Source of the DNA: Aliiglaciecola lipolytica E3
GTDB taxonomy: Bacteria; Pseudomonadota; Gammaproteobacteria; Enterobacterales; Alteromonadaceae
Length of the DNA stretch: 64,000 nt
Direction of reading: 5' to 3'
Assembly (NCBI RefSeq): GCF_000314975.1
Contig: NZ_BAEN01000023.1
Location: forward strand, 62,001 to 126,000
In this document: positions 52,855 to 63,073 of the stretch, piece after piece
Position numbering within the stretch: the stretch's first letter is position 1
Layout: each line of letters starts with the position of its first letter
Program-made: the position numbers and the translations under genes
Notes under the pieces: model-generated
Database searches by the model: none
Seen by the model: only the letters and a program-made list of their open reading frames with translations
Told to the model about the DNA's origin: nothing

Positions 52855-55800
52855 ATGAATATAACGATTAAAAACATTTTTGAAGAGGTTCCAAGCAATC
52901 TTTTGGTAGTTGGGCAATTTGATTATAAATTGGTTTTACTATCGTTGCTGATTGCGATATTTGCCTCTTTTATGGCGTTCCATGTTTGCTCCCAAGCCGC
53001 CACAACCGTCTCTCCAAAACGCCGACAAGTGGCATTAATGGTCAGTAGTATTGCTTTGGGTGGTGGTGTTTGGTCGATGCACTTCATTGGTATGTTGGCA
53101 TTTGATCTTTGCACGGACGTAACCTATGGATGGCAACTTACATTACTTTCATTGTTTCCAGCCGTAGCCGCTTCGTGGGTGGCTCAAAACCTACTCATAC
53201 AAGACAACATTACTAAAAAGCAACTTATCTTAGGTGGCGTGTTGGTTGGGGCGGGCATCGGTACTATGCATTATGTTGGAATGGCGGCCATGGAGATGGC
53301 ACCGCTACTTCGATATGACTTAAGCATGTTTTTAGTATCGATTTTGGTCGCGGTTTGCTTAGCAATTGTTGCGCTGTATATTCGTTTTGGTTTGGATAGC
53401 ATCACCAAAATTCACATCAATGACTTGTCGAAATCAGTAGTGGCGAGCATCGTGATGGGCATGGCGATTTCAGGCATGCACTATACCGGCATGGCAGCGG
53501 CTAGGTTTGTTTTACCGCCAGGTATGGAATTGTCATCGCAATCTGGACAAATTTCGTTTTATTTAGCTCTGAGCATATCTTTCATTACGGTTGTTATTAT
53601 CGCTCTTGTCTTAGGTTTGAATATCATTTTCAAGTACAAGGATATTTCGGCGCGCTCATTATTAAATGAAAAACGTTTACTTGCCACAATGGATACCGCG
53701 CTCGATGGCATAATTACTATCGATGAAAAAGGCAAAGTGATAAGCGTTAACCGTTCAGTTTCAAATTTGCTGGGCTGGACTACACAGGAGCTGATAGGAA
53801 GTAACGTGAATAAAATCGTGCCAGGCCCAGACCATAGCATGCATGATAGTTATATCCTCGATTATTTACGTACGCGTGAAGCCCAAATCATTGGCAACAG
53901 TCGAGAGGTAAAAGCGCTTACAAAGCAGGGTGAAACAATTCCTGTAGGCTTGAGTATCGGTCATGTAGAAATAGAGAGTCAGCATTTATTTGTGGCTTTT
54001 TTGACTGATTTACGCGAGCGCATAAAAATGGAAGCGGCACTTAGAGAAAACGAAGCGAGATTTCGTTCTCTGCTCGGTAATTTACCAGGCATTGCTTATC
54101 GCTGTTTTAATCAAGATGAATGGCCATTTTTGTTTGTTAGTGACGAAATTGAAAACAAAATTGGATATCCAGCAGAAGATTTTATCTTGCCGTGTGTTAA
54201 GCGTCGTTTTTCCGATTTTGTTCATCCAGATGATTTGGCGCAGATTGCCGCTACTGATTTGAGCCACCCAGATGGATTTGTGCTTGACTACCGAGTTATT
54301 GATAAAAATGGCCAAACCAAATGGATGTTAGGGTACGGAAGAGCTACGCAAAGTGAAGATGGTAGTGAGCAGTACCTTGATGGCTTCATTATGGATATTA
54401 GTCAACGCAAAGCCATGGAAAATGAATTGGTGCAGGCTAAAGAAAAAGCTGAACAAGCTGCGGCCGCACGTTCCGCTTTCTTAGCTAATATGAGTCATGA
54501 AATCCGTACGCCGATGAACGCAGTGGTAGGATTTAGCGATATTTTATTGGATAGTGGATTGACGGCAAGCCAGAAAAAACATGTCAACACCATTAATCAA
54601 TCTGCGAAATCGCTGATGCACATTCTCAATGATATTTTGGATAGTGCTAAATTAGATAAAGGTAAGTTTCAGCTTGAGTATCGCGATTTTTCTTTAATAG
54701 AAGAAGTTGATGCAGTCGTGTCGACACTATGGTTGCAAGCGCAGAAAAAAGGGTTAACGATCAATTTGACTGTCGATCCTGAGATTCGCGGCCACTACCA
54801 CGGTGTACCTGACAGAATTCGACAAACGTTAACCAATCTGGTGGGCAACGCAGTCAAATTTACCCAAAAAGGCAATATATCCATTATTGTGTCTAAGCAT
54901 ACACAGGGGCAAATCAAATTTGAAATAAAAGACACTGGCATCGGCATGTCTCCCAAACAATTAGAAACGGTGTTTGAAGCTTTTGAGCAAGCTGATGAAT
55001 CGATGAGTCGTCGATTTGGAGGTACTGGTTTAGGAACAACCATTAGTAAACAGCTAGTTGAATTGATGGGGGGGAGTATTTCGGCCACAAGTCAAACTAA
55101 CGTTGGTTCGTGTTTTACATTTACCCTGCCACTTAAAAGAGTGGATGCTGCAGCTAAAACAGAGCGTAAAAAAGTGCTTAGTAAACTGCCTAAATTACGG
55201 ATTTTAGTAGTTGACGACCTGCAACAAAATATAGATCTGTTGACTATCTTACTTAAACGCGAAGAGCACACTGTCATCGCGGCTAGAGATGGGGAACAAG
55301 CGCTTATTCGTATGCGAAATGACGAACCTGATATTGTCCTTATGGATATTCAAATGCCAGTGATGGACGGATTAAGCGCGTCTCGTGAACGACGTAAACA
55401 AGAGCAGAAAGAAGGATTAGCGCATATCCCAATCATTGCATTAACTGCTAGTGTGTTGGAAAAAGATAAAATGTCTGCTTTTGAAGCCGGCATGGATGGC
55501 TTTGCGAATAAACCGGTTGATTTCGATTTGTTGACATTTGAGATTGCTAAAGTACTGCAAATAGATAAAGACGTTACACAATCTGAATCTTTAGATACCG
55601 AAAAGACTGAACTGTCATCTATTGATGTAGACACTGGTTCGGCATTATGGGGCTCCAAAACGACTTTATTTACGCAAATAAGTGAATTCATTCGAGATTG
55701 TGACGCTAAGTTGGAACAGTTAATCTTTTTTATCGAAATTGAAGAGTGGTCGGAACTAGAACAAAGTGTACATGCAATAAAAGGGGTCGCGGGTAATTTA

Positions 55801-56190
55801 GCTTTAGTTAAATTTGCCAGTTTTGCTAGCGAACTGGAAAAAAACGTCGCCAGCGCTGATGCTCCGATATTGCATAAATCGATTAATTCGATGAAAGAAG
55901 AATTGCACGAAATTGCCAAATGTGTCGGTTTACGTAATCAGGAGTCGCATCAAACACTAGATGAAGTAGAAAATCTAAGTGATGAAGCGTTATTATTGGT
56001 GCTAGAAGAATTAACTAGTTACGTGAAGAATAACGAATTCAATGAATCGCTTTTAGATCAGCTTTCAACCCAAACTAATCATAAGCACTTTGATAAAATG
56101 TTAAAGATTGTAGAAGCACTGAATGATTTTGAATTTGAAAAAGCATTGGAAATAATTGAACTAACGCAAAGTGAATTGAGTGTTAATTAA
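52855..56190 (+). CDS. MHYT-PAS-PAS hybrid histidine kinase with receiver and HPt domains
   Basis: 1111 residues. Seven membrane helices form an MHYT sensor with three signature motifs (MHFIGMLAFDL, MHYVGMAAMEM, MHYTGMAAARF), a proposed copper-dependent gas (O2/CO/NO) sensor. Two PAS domains follow (about 275-395 and 400-525). HisKA has His548 (ANMSHEIRTPMNAVVG), then HATPase (NLVGNAVKFT, DTGIGMSPKQ, GGTGLGTTIS). The receiver has RILVVDD and Asp831 (LMDIQMPVMDG), and HPt has His973 (HAIKGVAGNL). The complete phosphorelay is in one chain. The next gene, 18 bases on, is a HD-GYP response regulator and its probable target. Confidence 0.93.
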   Translation: MNITIKNIFEEVPSNLLVVGQFDYKLVLLSLLIAIFASFMAFHVCSQAATTVSPKRRQVALMVSSIALGGGVWSMHFIGMLAFDLCTDVTYGWQLTLLSLFPAVAASWVAQNLLIQDNITKKQLILGGVLVGAGIGTMHYVGMAAMEMAPLLRYDLSMFLVSILVAVCLAIVALYIRFGLDSITKIHINDLSKSVVASIVMGMAISGMHYTGMAAARFVLPPGMELSSQSGQISFYLALSISFITVVIIALVLGLNIIFKYKDISARSLLNEKRLLATMDTALDGIITIDEKGKVISVNRSVSNLLGWTTQELIGSNVNKIVPGPDHSMHDSYILDYLRTREAQIIGNSREVKALTKQGETIPVGLSIGHVEIESQHLFVAFLTDLRERIKMEAALRENEARFRSLLGNLPGIAYRCFNQDEWPFLFVSDEIENKIGYPAEDFILPCVKRRFSDFVHPDDLAQIAATDLSHPDGFVLDYRVIDKNGQTKWMLGYGRATQSEDGSEQYLDGFIMDISQRKAMENELVQAKEKAEQAAAARSAFLANMSHEIRTPMNAVVGFSDILLDSGLTASQKKHVNTINQSAKSLMHILNDILDSAKLDKGKFQLEYRDFSLIEEVDAVVSTLWLQAQKKGLTINLTVDPEIRGHYHGVPDRIRQTLTNLVGNAVKFTQKGNISIIVSKHTQGQIKFEIKDTGIGMSPKQLETVFEAFEQADESMSRRFGGTGLGTTISKQLVELMGGSISATSQTNVGSCFTFTLPLKRVDAAAKTERKKVLSKLPKLRILVVDDLQQNIDLLTILLKREEHTVIAARDGEQALIRMRNDEPDIVLMDIQMPVMDGLSASRERRKQEQKEGLAHIPIIALTASVLEKDKMSAFEAGMDGFANKPVDFDLLTFEIAKVLQIDKDVTQSESLDTEKTELSSIDVDTGSALWGSKTTLFTQISEFIRDCDAKLEQLIFFIEIEEWSELEQSVHAIKGVAGNLALVKFASFASELEKNVASADAPILHKSINSMKEELHEIAKCVGLRNQESHQTLDEVENLSDEALLLVLEELTSYVKNNEFNESLLDQLSTQTNHKHFDKMLKIVEALNDFEFEKALEIIELTQSELSVN

Positions 56191-56208
56191 AGGATGTAAG
56201 AATAATTT

Positions 56209-57201
56209 ATGATTGCCGCTGATAGCCAAAAAAAACTGTTAGTCGTTGATGATGAACCAACCAACCTTAGAGTGTTGAATCAGACTTTACGCGAATATTA
56301 TTCTCTCACCTTTGCGAAAAGTGGAGCGGAGGCATTAGAGCTAGTTAACAAAGTTAAACCTGACTTGATCTTGCTAGATGTAATGATGCCTGGAATGACA
56401 GGCTATGAAGTATGCCAAACGCTTAAATCTAATTCCGCCACTCGCCACATACCAGTGATTTTTGTTACCGCGTTAGGCGATGCCATAGACGAAGCTAAAG
56501 GGTTTGAGGTAGGCGCTGTCGATTATATATCAAAGCCAATTACGCCCGTTGTAGTTAAAGCTCGCGTCGCTACCCATTTATCTTTAGTGAATGCCGAAGA
56601 GCTGAGAAGAACCCGTTTACAGGTTATACAGCGGTTAGGGCGAGCCTCTGAGTACAAAGACAATGAAACGGGTATGCATGTGGTCAGGATGAGTCATTAT
56701 TCGCGATTGTTAGCACTTGCTTGTGGTTTTTCAGAAAATGCCGCAGACGATATTTTTAATGCTGCTCCTATGCATGATATTGGTAAGATTGGAATTCCGG
56801 ATAACATCATGTTAAAGCCTGCTAGGTTAACTGAAGAAGAATTTGAAGAAATGAAAAAGCACCCGCAAATAGGAGCGGAAATCTTAGGCGAATCAGATTC
56901 CGATTTAATTGAGTTGGCTAAAGTTGTGTCGTTAACCCACCATGAAAAGTGGGATGGTAGCGGATATCCTAAGGGCTTGGCGGGCGAAGAAATACCTATT
57001 CACGGACGTATTGTCGCGTTAGCCGATGTATTTGACGCATTAACCAGTAAGCGACCATATAAAGAAGCCTGGTCAATTGATAAAACCATGGAATATCTAC
57101 AGCAACAAAAAGGCAAACATTTTGATCCGCAACTTGTTGATTTATTTCAGCAAAATTTGGATAAAATGCTTGAAATCAAAGAGCGCTGGCAAGAAGACTG
57201 A
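56209..57201 (+). CDS. HD-GYP response regulator, cyclic-di-GMP phosphodiesterase
   Basis: 330 residues: receiver domain with Asp57 (LILLDVMMPGMTG) and KP lysine (DYISKPI), then an HD-GYP domain with H189-D190 (MHDIGKIGIPDN) and the GYP motif HHEKWDGSGYPKGL (about 244-257). This RpfG-like layout hydrolyses cyclic di-GMP after phosphorylation. All catalytic residues are present. It follows the MHYT hybrid kinase by 18 bases and probably receives phosphate from its HPt domain, linking the sensed signal to second-messenger turnover, motility or biofilm. Confidence 0.94.
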   Translation: MIAADSQKKLLVVDDEPTNLRVLNQTLREYYSLTFAKSGAEALELVNKVKPDLILLDVMMPGMTGYEVCQTLKSNSATRHIPVIFVTALGDAIDEAKGFEVGAVDYISKPITPVVVKARVATHLSLVNAEELRRTRLQVIQRLGRASEYKDNETGMHVVRMSHYSRLLALACGFSENAADDIFNAAPMHDIGKIGIPDNIMLKPARLTEEEFEEMKKHPQIGAEILGESDSDLIELAKVVSLTHHEKWDGSGYPKGLAGEEIPIHGRIVALADVFDALTSKRPYKEAWSIDKTMEYLQQQKGKHFDPQLVDLFQQNLDKMLEIKERWQED

Positions 57202-57651
57202 AGCAATTTGGTTTATGCTAAATGATGTAAGCGCACCGTGACTTTTTCATGCGTTTACTTTATTCAATTTCCTTTTTTGTCCGTCACGCTACTTTTGATT
57301 TTTTTAAGTAAAGTCTCCGCAAAATTTAATCCTACTTTTAAGTATATCCATACCCTCTACATTGCAATGACTTCAAACTTATTTATTATTGGTAATATTA
57401 GTTACCGCATTGAATTATAAGAAGTTATTTTCAAATAATTAATCACTTTTTGCAGTACATCGATGAATATTTGTGTTAATTTTGACCAAGCTTGAGAGTG
57501 ATTTTAATTAACTATTCTGATTATGTTTAAATGTCAAAGTACTTTTGGTCATCTTAATTTAGTTTACTTAAATTACCATTCAGGTTTTAAAAGGCGTTGC
57601 AGTTCAAACTGTATGAAGAGTGTGTAAGTATCAATAAATTAAGATAAAAGT
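57202..57651. other. Intergenic region, no convincing gene
   Basis: 450 AT-rich bases between the HD-GYP gene and the PAS chemotaxis gene. A 60-codon hydrophobic GTG frame (57238-57420) has no ribosome-binding site and is not supported. No clear terminator hairpin was found; the promoter of the next gene is presumably in the last 150 bases. Confidence 0.4.
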
Positions 57652-58953
57652 ATGTTTAATAGAAATTTAAAAGAACAGATAGTTGCGTTAGAGAGTTCGT
57701 TAAGTGAGCAAGTCTCGTTAGTAAAGTCAATTCAAAAACACGTGGCATATATCGAATTTACTCCCGAAGGGACGATACTGATGGCCAATTCGCTATTTCT
57801 ATCAGTGGTGCACTATGATAAGGATGAGGTCATCGGACAACATCATCGAATGTTCTGTGACACCTTATATTGTAATTCAAAAGAATATCAGGAATTTTGG
57901 AAAACATTACAATCTGGAAAAAGTATTTCTGGCACATTTTCGCGCTTTATTAAAGGTGGTGAAGTTGTTTGGCTAGACGCAACCTATTTTCCCATTTTAG
58001 ATAACGGAAAAGTGACAAAAGTGGTGAAGATTGCCACTGATGTCACTGAAAAGTACATGTCGTTGCAAACCCAGTTAGCAATCAGTAAAGCTTTAAATCT
58101 GTCGATGGCTGTAATTGAATTTACTCCTCAGGGTGAAATTTTGTTTGCCAATGAAAATTTCCTGAAAACAATGGATTGTAGTTTGGCAGAAATACAAGGT
58201 AAACATCATAAAATATTCTGTTCTGACAAGTTTTATCAAGAAAACCCCAACTTTTGGAATGATTTGGAAAACGGGAAATTAACCTCTGGTATGTTTACTA
58301 GAAAATCATTAAGTGGCAAAGAAATCTGGTTAGAAGCGTCTTATAACCCCATAAAGTCAGAGAATGGTAAAGTCGTTAAAGTCATCAAGTTTGCTACAGA
58401 TATAACTGACCGAGTGAATCACAACTTAGCAGTGTCTCAAGCGGCTGAAGTCGCATATTCTACCGCTGTAGAAACGGCGCAGATTGCGCTTGAAGGTTCA
58501 AACACATTAAAAAATGCTATTGAAAATTCGAATACTATCGAACAGCAAGTGGTTAAATCTGTTCAACTAATTCAAAACCTTGGTAAACAATCCAACCTGA
58601 TAGGTACCATTGTATCTACAATAAGTTCAATTGCAGATCAAACCAATTTATTAGCTTTAAATGCGGCTATTGAGGCTGCCAGAGCTGGTGATACTGGCCG
58701 CGGGTTTGCGGTAGTAGCAGATGAAGTGCGTCAATTGGCTGCGCGTACGAGTAACTCTACCCAAGAAATAGGTGACGTGGTGCGACTCAACCAAGAGTTG
58801 ACAGATGAAGTTACCCTACAAATTTCATCGGTTTCTGATACTGCCCAAAAAGGCACAGATCTGTTGCACACAATGGAAACCGTCATTCACGAAATTAACC
58901 AAGGGGCGGAAAATGTTTCACGTTCCGTTTCGGCAATTTCTGATAACGCCTAA
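57652..58953 (+). CDS. Soluble PAS-PAS methyl-accepting chemotaxis-type protein (BdlA-like)
   Basis: 433 residues with no membrane span or periplasmic domain. Two PAS repeats (about 20-145 and 145-265; note the near-duplicate [17 protein letters not shown] and [16 protein letters not shown], and GQHHRMF/GKHHKIF) are followed by a short MCP signalling helix pair with the hairpin tip [41 protein letters not shown]. It ends soon after. The architecture and length match BdlA of Pseudomonas (about 417 residues), which controls biofilm dispersion. PAS pockets may bind haem or flavin. No cheA-type gene adjoins it. Confidence 0.88.
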   Translation: MFNRNLKEQIVALESSLSEQVSLVKSIQKHVAYIEFTPEGTILMANSLFLSVVHYDKDEVIGQHHRMFCDTLYCNSKEYQEFWKTLQSGKSISGTFSRFIKGGEVVWLDATYFPILDNGKVTKVVKIATDVTEKYMSLQTQLAISKALNLSMAVIEFTPQGEILFANENFLKTMDCSLAEIQGKHHKIFCSDKFYQENPNFWNDLENGKLTSGMFTRKSLSGKEIWLEASYNPIKSENGKVVKVIKFATDITDRVNHNLAVSQAAEVAYSTAVETAQIALEGSNTLKNAIENSNTIEQQVVKSVQLIQNLGKQSNLIGTIVSTISSIADQTNLLALNAAIEAARAGDTGRGFAVVADEVRQLAARTSNSTQEIGDVVRLNQELTDEVTLQISSVSDTAQKGTDLLHTMETVIHEINQGAENVSRSVSAISDNA

Positions 58954-59081
58954 ATATTGCTAATCAGAATTCGATTACTAAATCGATAAAATTCCTTGTC
59001 AGAAATATTTGTTCAAAAAATGGTCTACAATTTGTAAGCTACATTTGCTGAACTTAATAATAATGATTAAAGGAACCAACT

Positions 59082-59960
59082 ATGTTTATACCTACTCTCA
59101 AAAAAGCTTGGGATTGGCGAATTCTGTTGACAGTCAGCTTTTTACTCGCAGGTTTTTCGCATCAAGCTTATGCCCTCAAAGGTGTTGTTTTTATTCACGG
59201 CACAGGATATCAAACCAATGCGTTAGATGATTATTGGTCACCTGAATTTGTCGATTCTGTCATGCAGGGAAATGACAATCCCTATTTAGTAGTGAATTGC
59301 GATTTCGAAGAATTTATTTGGAAAGATCGGGCTGCTGTTTGTGTGGCGGATCAAATTTATCGGTGGGGCTTAGCCCTTAAGCTTACAGAATTGTACATTA
59401 TAACCCACTCTAACGGCGCAAATGTAGTGCGTTGGATCCTCTCAAATCCTACTTGGGATGCGCGCTATCCGATAATTATACAGGCCACAACTGATGTGAC
59501 TGCAATTGCTCCTTCTAGCGGAGGTACGCCGCTCGCTAACGCCGTCGTTAATGGTAATGTATTTGAACAAAGTTTGGGATGGTTATTAGGCTATGCCAGC
59601 GATGGCGTCTTTTTGCAACAAGTAGAATACATGGCCTTTATGAATGAGTTTTGGTTATTAGGCACGCAAGGAAACGATTTGCCTGTGCCTTTCAAAGTCA
59701 TTACAGGAACCGATGTTGAATCATCACCATTTGATGGCGATAGCTACTGCGGCGGTTATTCAAATCAAGTCGCACTAGAGTTTACGCAAAATTGGCTGGA
59801 TTCTTGTTCTGATGGTTTCTTAGAGTGCAGTTCGCAAGAAGTAGCAGGTACCACATGGTTTAGAGATATTCAGCGAACTGATGGGGCTGAGCCATTGAGT
59901 CATCAGCAATCACGGCGTGTGTGTTTTGGGTTTAACGAAATCATTCGTGATGACATATAG
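59082..59960 (+). CDS. Secreted alpha/beta hydrolase, lipase-like
   Basis: 292 residues with a signal peptide (LTVSFLLAGFSHQAYA). The fold begins with VVFIHGTGYQTN (oxyanion region). The nucleophile is Ser110 in IITHSNGANVV, where the usual GxSxG has Thr first (THSNG). The acid is possibly in VITGTDVESSPFDGDS and the histidine in the C-terminal SHQQSRR region. Several cysteines (VNCDFEE, DSCSDGFLECSS) suggest periplasmic or extracellular disulfides. Good AAAGGAACC site. It is followed by the DUF4785 gene with 9 bases between; the two likely form an operon. Substrate unknown. Confidence 0.8.
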   Translation: MFIPTLKKAWDWRILLTVSFLLAGFSHQAYALKGVVFIHGTGYQTNALDDYWSPEFVDSVMQGNDNPYLVVNCDFEEFIWKDRAAVCVADQIYRWGLALKLTELYIITHSNGANVVRWILSNPTWDARYPIIIQATTDVTAIAPSSGGTPLANAVVNGNVFEQSLGWLLGYASDGVFLQQVEYMAFMNEFWLLGTQGNDLPVPFKVITGTDVESSPFDGDSYCGGYSNQVALEFTQNWLDSCSDGFLECSSQEVAGTTWFRDIQRTDGAEPLSHQQSRRVCFGFNEIIRDDI

Positions 59961-59969
59961 GTGATGACA

Positions 59970-61160
59970 ATGAAAAAGCATGTAAATATCCAATTTTTTA
60001 TCGCCTTACTTTTATGCTGCTTTGCACTAATCAGTCGTGCTGGTGATCTAAGTCATTATAGCAAAGTGATTTCTAAGTCATCTCAGCTACTCGACACCGA
60101 CCATTCTTATAGTTCGAGCAGCAAAGAATATTGGTTTGAAACTAACGGCGCTGCATTAATGCAAGGTGTTGCCATAAACAATACTAGTCCACGGGTGTTA
60201 ATGTTGATTTCTCAGGCGCGGGAAGATGTCAGTTCGAATACCCAACAGTCTGATGCAAAATTAGACATTGGCTTGATGCAACTGCAAACTCAATCAGGAG
60301 AGGTGGTAGATAGCAAGCAGGTTTCTGAACCGCAACTGGCTCAAACGGGGTTTTTATCTAAATCTGCGGCCATGTTTACTGATAAACAAGCACAAGACAA
60401 TGGCCCTTTATTGCTAAAAACCCAACAAGCACTCGATCCGCAAGATCGCTTTCTGATTATGATTCGCGAACCAGACAGTGATTACGCTTTAAACTTAAAC
60501 ACCACGAGTCAAAGTGTGGATCATAATCGCACCGTACTGGCCACTGTTTCTATGACTTTGCCAGCAAACAACGGTATTAAATCAAAATCGTTAAATCCAG
60601 TGAACTACTTGGCCACGCTAATTGGTATGGATGGCAGCAAAGTAAAACTAAAATCGAAAATGCTTAATGGCCAACTGGTGATTCAGCGACCAGATTTACA
60701 AAACATTATTGCGCCAATAAATGGCTTGTATGAATTATTAGTTGAAGCACAAGGTAATCACAACGGTCTATCGTTTCATCGCAAAGGAAAGCTGGCATTT
60801 GCATTTAGTCGTCCAACGGCGAGCTTTGCAGACACTAAAGTTGACGTAAGCAATTTAGATCAAGCGCAAGTCAGTGTCCTTGTGAATGAATTTAGCCGTT
60901 ATGAAGTACGCGCAGTGTTATATGGCACAAAAAACGGTGTCTTAATTCCGGTGTTGGAAACGCAAGTTGCGCAGTCGTTAAACGCTGGTATGGCAGCTAT
61001 GCCGCTGAACTTTGATCGCAAGTTACTTAATACTGCCGGTGTCACAGCCCCTTATAAAGTGTCTAATTTGAGGTTGTATGATCAGCATCAAATGGCACTT
61101 TTGGAAGAATATAATGAAGTGAATAACGTCGTGTTACCTGGTAAACCGCGTTTTCGCTAA
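59970..61160 (+). CDS. DUF4785 exported protein
   Basis: I start at the ATG at 59970 because AGGTGA lies 5-6 bases upstream; GTG 59961 and ATG 59964 are too close to the previous stop. 396 residues with a signal peptide (FFIALLLCCFALISRAGD). Mostly beta-rich, with hydrophobic strand repeats (LATLIGMDGSKVKLKSK, YEVRAVLYGTKNGVLIPVLETQV) like other DUF4785 proteins of Shewanella/Alteromonas. Coupling with the secreted hydrolase suggests an accessory or inhibitor-like partner; this is inference. Confidence 0.82.
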   Translation: MKKHVNIQFFIALLLCCFALISRAGDLSHYSKVISKSSQLLDTDHSYSSSSKEYWFETNGAALMQGVAINNTSPRVLMLISQAREDVSSNTQQSDAKLDIGLMQLQTQSGEVVDSKQVSEPQLAQTGFLSKSAAMFTDKQAQDNGPLLLKTQQALDPQDRFLIMIREPDSDYALNLNTTSQSVDHNRTVLATVSMTLPANNGIKSKSLNPVNYLATLIGMDGSKVKLKSKMLNGQLVIQRPDLQNIIAPINGLYELLVEAQGNHNGLSFHRKGKLAFAFSRPTASFADTKVDVSNLDQAQVSVLVNEFSRYEVRAVLYGTKNGVLIPVLETQVAQSLNAGMAAMPLNFDRKLLNTAGVTAPYKVSNLRLYDQHQMALLEEYNEVNNVVLPGKPRFR

Positions 61161-61175
61161 CCCTTAAATCCGTTC

Positions 61176-61210
61176 CCTGTCCTATTGTCGGTGTTTGATT
61201 TTAGGACAGG
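61176..61210. terminator. Bidirectional hairpin between convergent genes
   Basis: CCTGTCCTA (61176-61184) pairs with TAGGACAGG (61202-61210) around a 17-base loop, occupying nearly all of the space between the DUF4785 stop and the GH3 stop. No strong T run, but the position suits a shared terminator. Confidence 0.6.
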
Positions 61211-63073
61211 TTAAACTGCAGATTTAGCCAGTGTTTTTACCGGGTAAGTTAAGCCAAAGCCAACAGGATAAATAGTGTCAAAGGCTTGTTTTTCCAGATC
61301 TATATTTGATTGTGAATTGTCAGGCCAACTAAACCCCAACTTACCTGAAAAAGCTGCTTTAGCATATAGTACATCTGCCACACCATCTCCTTCAGAGCCC
61401 GGTAGCCAAGCTGCTATGAAAGCAGAAGATTGTGTAATTTCGGAGGTAGTTATAAGTGGACGACCAGAGATTAATATTGTGACTACCGGAATGCCTTTGA
61501 CTTTTAGTGTTTTAATCGTTTGCAATGCTTGAGGATACATCACTTGTAGTTCCAACGAGTTGCCTGATGCAGGTTGCATTCTGAGCTGCCCATTGATTTG
61601 CAAGCCTGATTTGAACATCACATCATCATCATATCTAATATCACCTAAACCTTCAGCATATGGGCGCTCGCCAACTACTACAATAGCGACGTCGAACTGA
61701 TTCGGGTCAATATCAGTTATTTCGCCCGCGCCAATAAATTGCGCGTTGGTTGCTTGGTTTTGGATTCCTTGCCAGATTGAAGTAGCGGCTGGGAATTCTT
61801 CGTTTCCATCATCACCTTGCCATGAGATAGTGAAACCACCGCACTGATAACCAATGTTGTCAGCACTATTTCCAGTCACCAAAATTCGCGAGTTTTTACT
61901 TAGCGGTAATACGTGATCATGGTTTTTAAGCAACACCAAAGACTTTTGCACAGCCTTACGTGCAACGTTACGATGTTGTTTTGAACCAAAGCTGGCATGA
62001 TTAGCCAATTGACGCTTTGATGGACGAGGTTTTTCAAATAAGCCGATTGCCATTTTCACTGACAATATTCTGCGTACTGCGTCATTGATGCGTTCAATCG
62101 GTACCGTACCTAGTTCTACGTGTGAAATTAAATGTTCAATAAATTGTTTCCAATTGCCGGGAACCATAAACATGTCGATGCCAGCATTTACGCCCTTTGC
62201 TACTGCAATATAAAAGTCTTCGGCTAAATCATCGATGCCCTGCATATCAGAAATTAATATCCCTGAAAATTGCATGTTACCTTTTAAAATATCAGTAAGT
62301 AGATGACGGTTGCCATGGCACTTTTCACCGTTCCAACTACTAAACGACACCATTATCGACAGCGCGCCAGCTTCAATCGCTTGGTAATATGGACGAACAT
62401 GAATTTGCTCTAATTGCTGCCAATCAAGAATTGTATCGCCTTGATCGACACCATGTAACGTGCCTCCGTCTCCTATCCAATGTTTTGCGCATGCCAATAC
62501 TCCTGATTGCGGTAGTGCAGATTGCAAGCCAGTGATCATTGATTTAGCAAAGTCACATACCAAGTCTGTACGTTCTGAAAAACTCTCATAGGTTCTCCCC
62601 CAATGATAATCCTCTGCTACCGCTAAATTGGGCGAAAAAACCCAATCAACACCGATTGCACAGACTTCCTTTGCTGTAATTTCGGCAATTTGTTCAATTA
62701 AATCAAAGTCGGCACCGGCCCCTAAACCAATATTGTGGGGGAAAACAACCGCGTCTTTGACGTTGTTATTACCGTGCACCGCATCAATACCGTAAATCAC
62801 TGGGATAGCTAGATGATCTGCGTCAGTTTGCATCGAGGCAAGCCAGTAAGCATCTGTCATTTCCAACCAATCTTTTAATCGATTATTGCCCGGCACAGAG
62901 CCTGCAGCACTTAATACTGAACCTAGGTGATATTGATATACATCTTGCGCGGTGCAGGTTGAGCGTTCAGCTTGAGTCATTTGTCCAATTTTCTGAGCGA
63001 GCGTCATTTTGGCCATTAAGGCCTCTACATTAGCAATAATTTGTTGGTTAATGTTTTGCTTGCTCTTAATCAT
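61211..63073 (-). CDS. GH3 exo-beta-glucanase/glucosidase (ExoP-like)
   Basis: 620 residues, no signal peptide, so cytoplasmic unless exported otherwise. GH3 N-domain motifs: KIGQMTQAERS, GIDAVHGNNNV, SPNLAVAEDYHWGRTYESF, KHWIGDGGT, and the nucleophile Asp276 in ILISDMQGIDD. The C-domain with RKAVQKSLVLLKNH, GERPYAEGLGD and TILISGRPLI is complete. Style matches exo-1,3/1,4-beta-glucanases such as marine ExoP and barley ExoI; it releases glucose from beta-glucans such as laminarin. Its ATG overlaps the stop of the upstream GH3 by 8 bases. Confidence 0.9.
   Translation of the reverse strand: MIKSKQNINQQIIANVEALMAKMTLAQKIGQMTQAERSTCTAQDVYQYHLGSVLSAAGSVPGNNRLKDWLEMTDAYWLASMQTDADHLAIPVIYGIDAVHGNNNVKDAVVFPHNIGLGAGADFDLIEQIAEITAKEVCAIGVDWVFSPNLAVAEDYHWGRTYESFSERTDLVCDFAKSMITGLQSALPQSGVLACAKHWIGDGGTLHGVDQGDTILDWQQLEQIHVRPYYQAIEAGALSIMVSFSSWNGEKCHGNRHLLTDILKGNMQFSGILISDMQGIDDLAEDFYIAVAKGVNAGIDMFMVPGNWKQFIEHLISHVELGTVPIERINDAVRRILSVKMAIGLFEKPRPSKRQLANHASFGSKQHRNVARKAVQKSLVLLKNHDHVLPLSKNSRILVTGNSADNIGYQCGGFTISWQGDDGNEEFPAATSIWQGIQNQATNAQFIGAGEITDIDPNQFDVAIVVVGERPYAEGLGDIRYDDDVMFKSGLQINGQLRMQPASGNSLELQVMYPQALQTIKTLKVKGIPVVTILISGRPLITTSEITQSSAFIAAWLPGSEGDGVADVLYAKAAFSGKLGFSWPDNSQSNIDLEKQAFDTIYPVGFGLTYPVKTLAKSAV

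Noticed and set aside
57238-57420. 60-codon hydrophobic frame between the HD-GYP and PAS-MCP genes
   Set aside because: GTG start without a Shine-Dalgarno, low-complexity hydrophobic composition, and nothing recognisable; likely chance in AT-rich DNA.
59009-59230. 73-codon frame overlapping the start of the secreted hydrolase
   Set aside because: Lies largely inside the hydrolase signal-peptide region in another frame; the hydrolase has the better ribosome site and clear family motifs.
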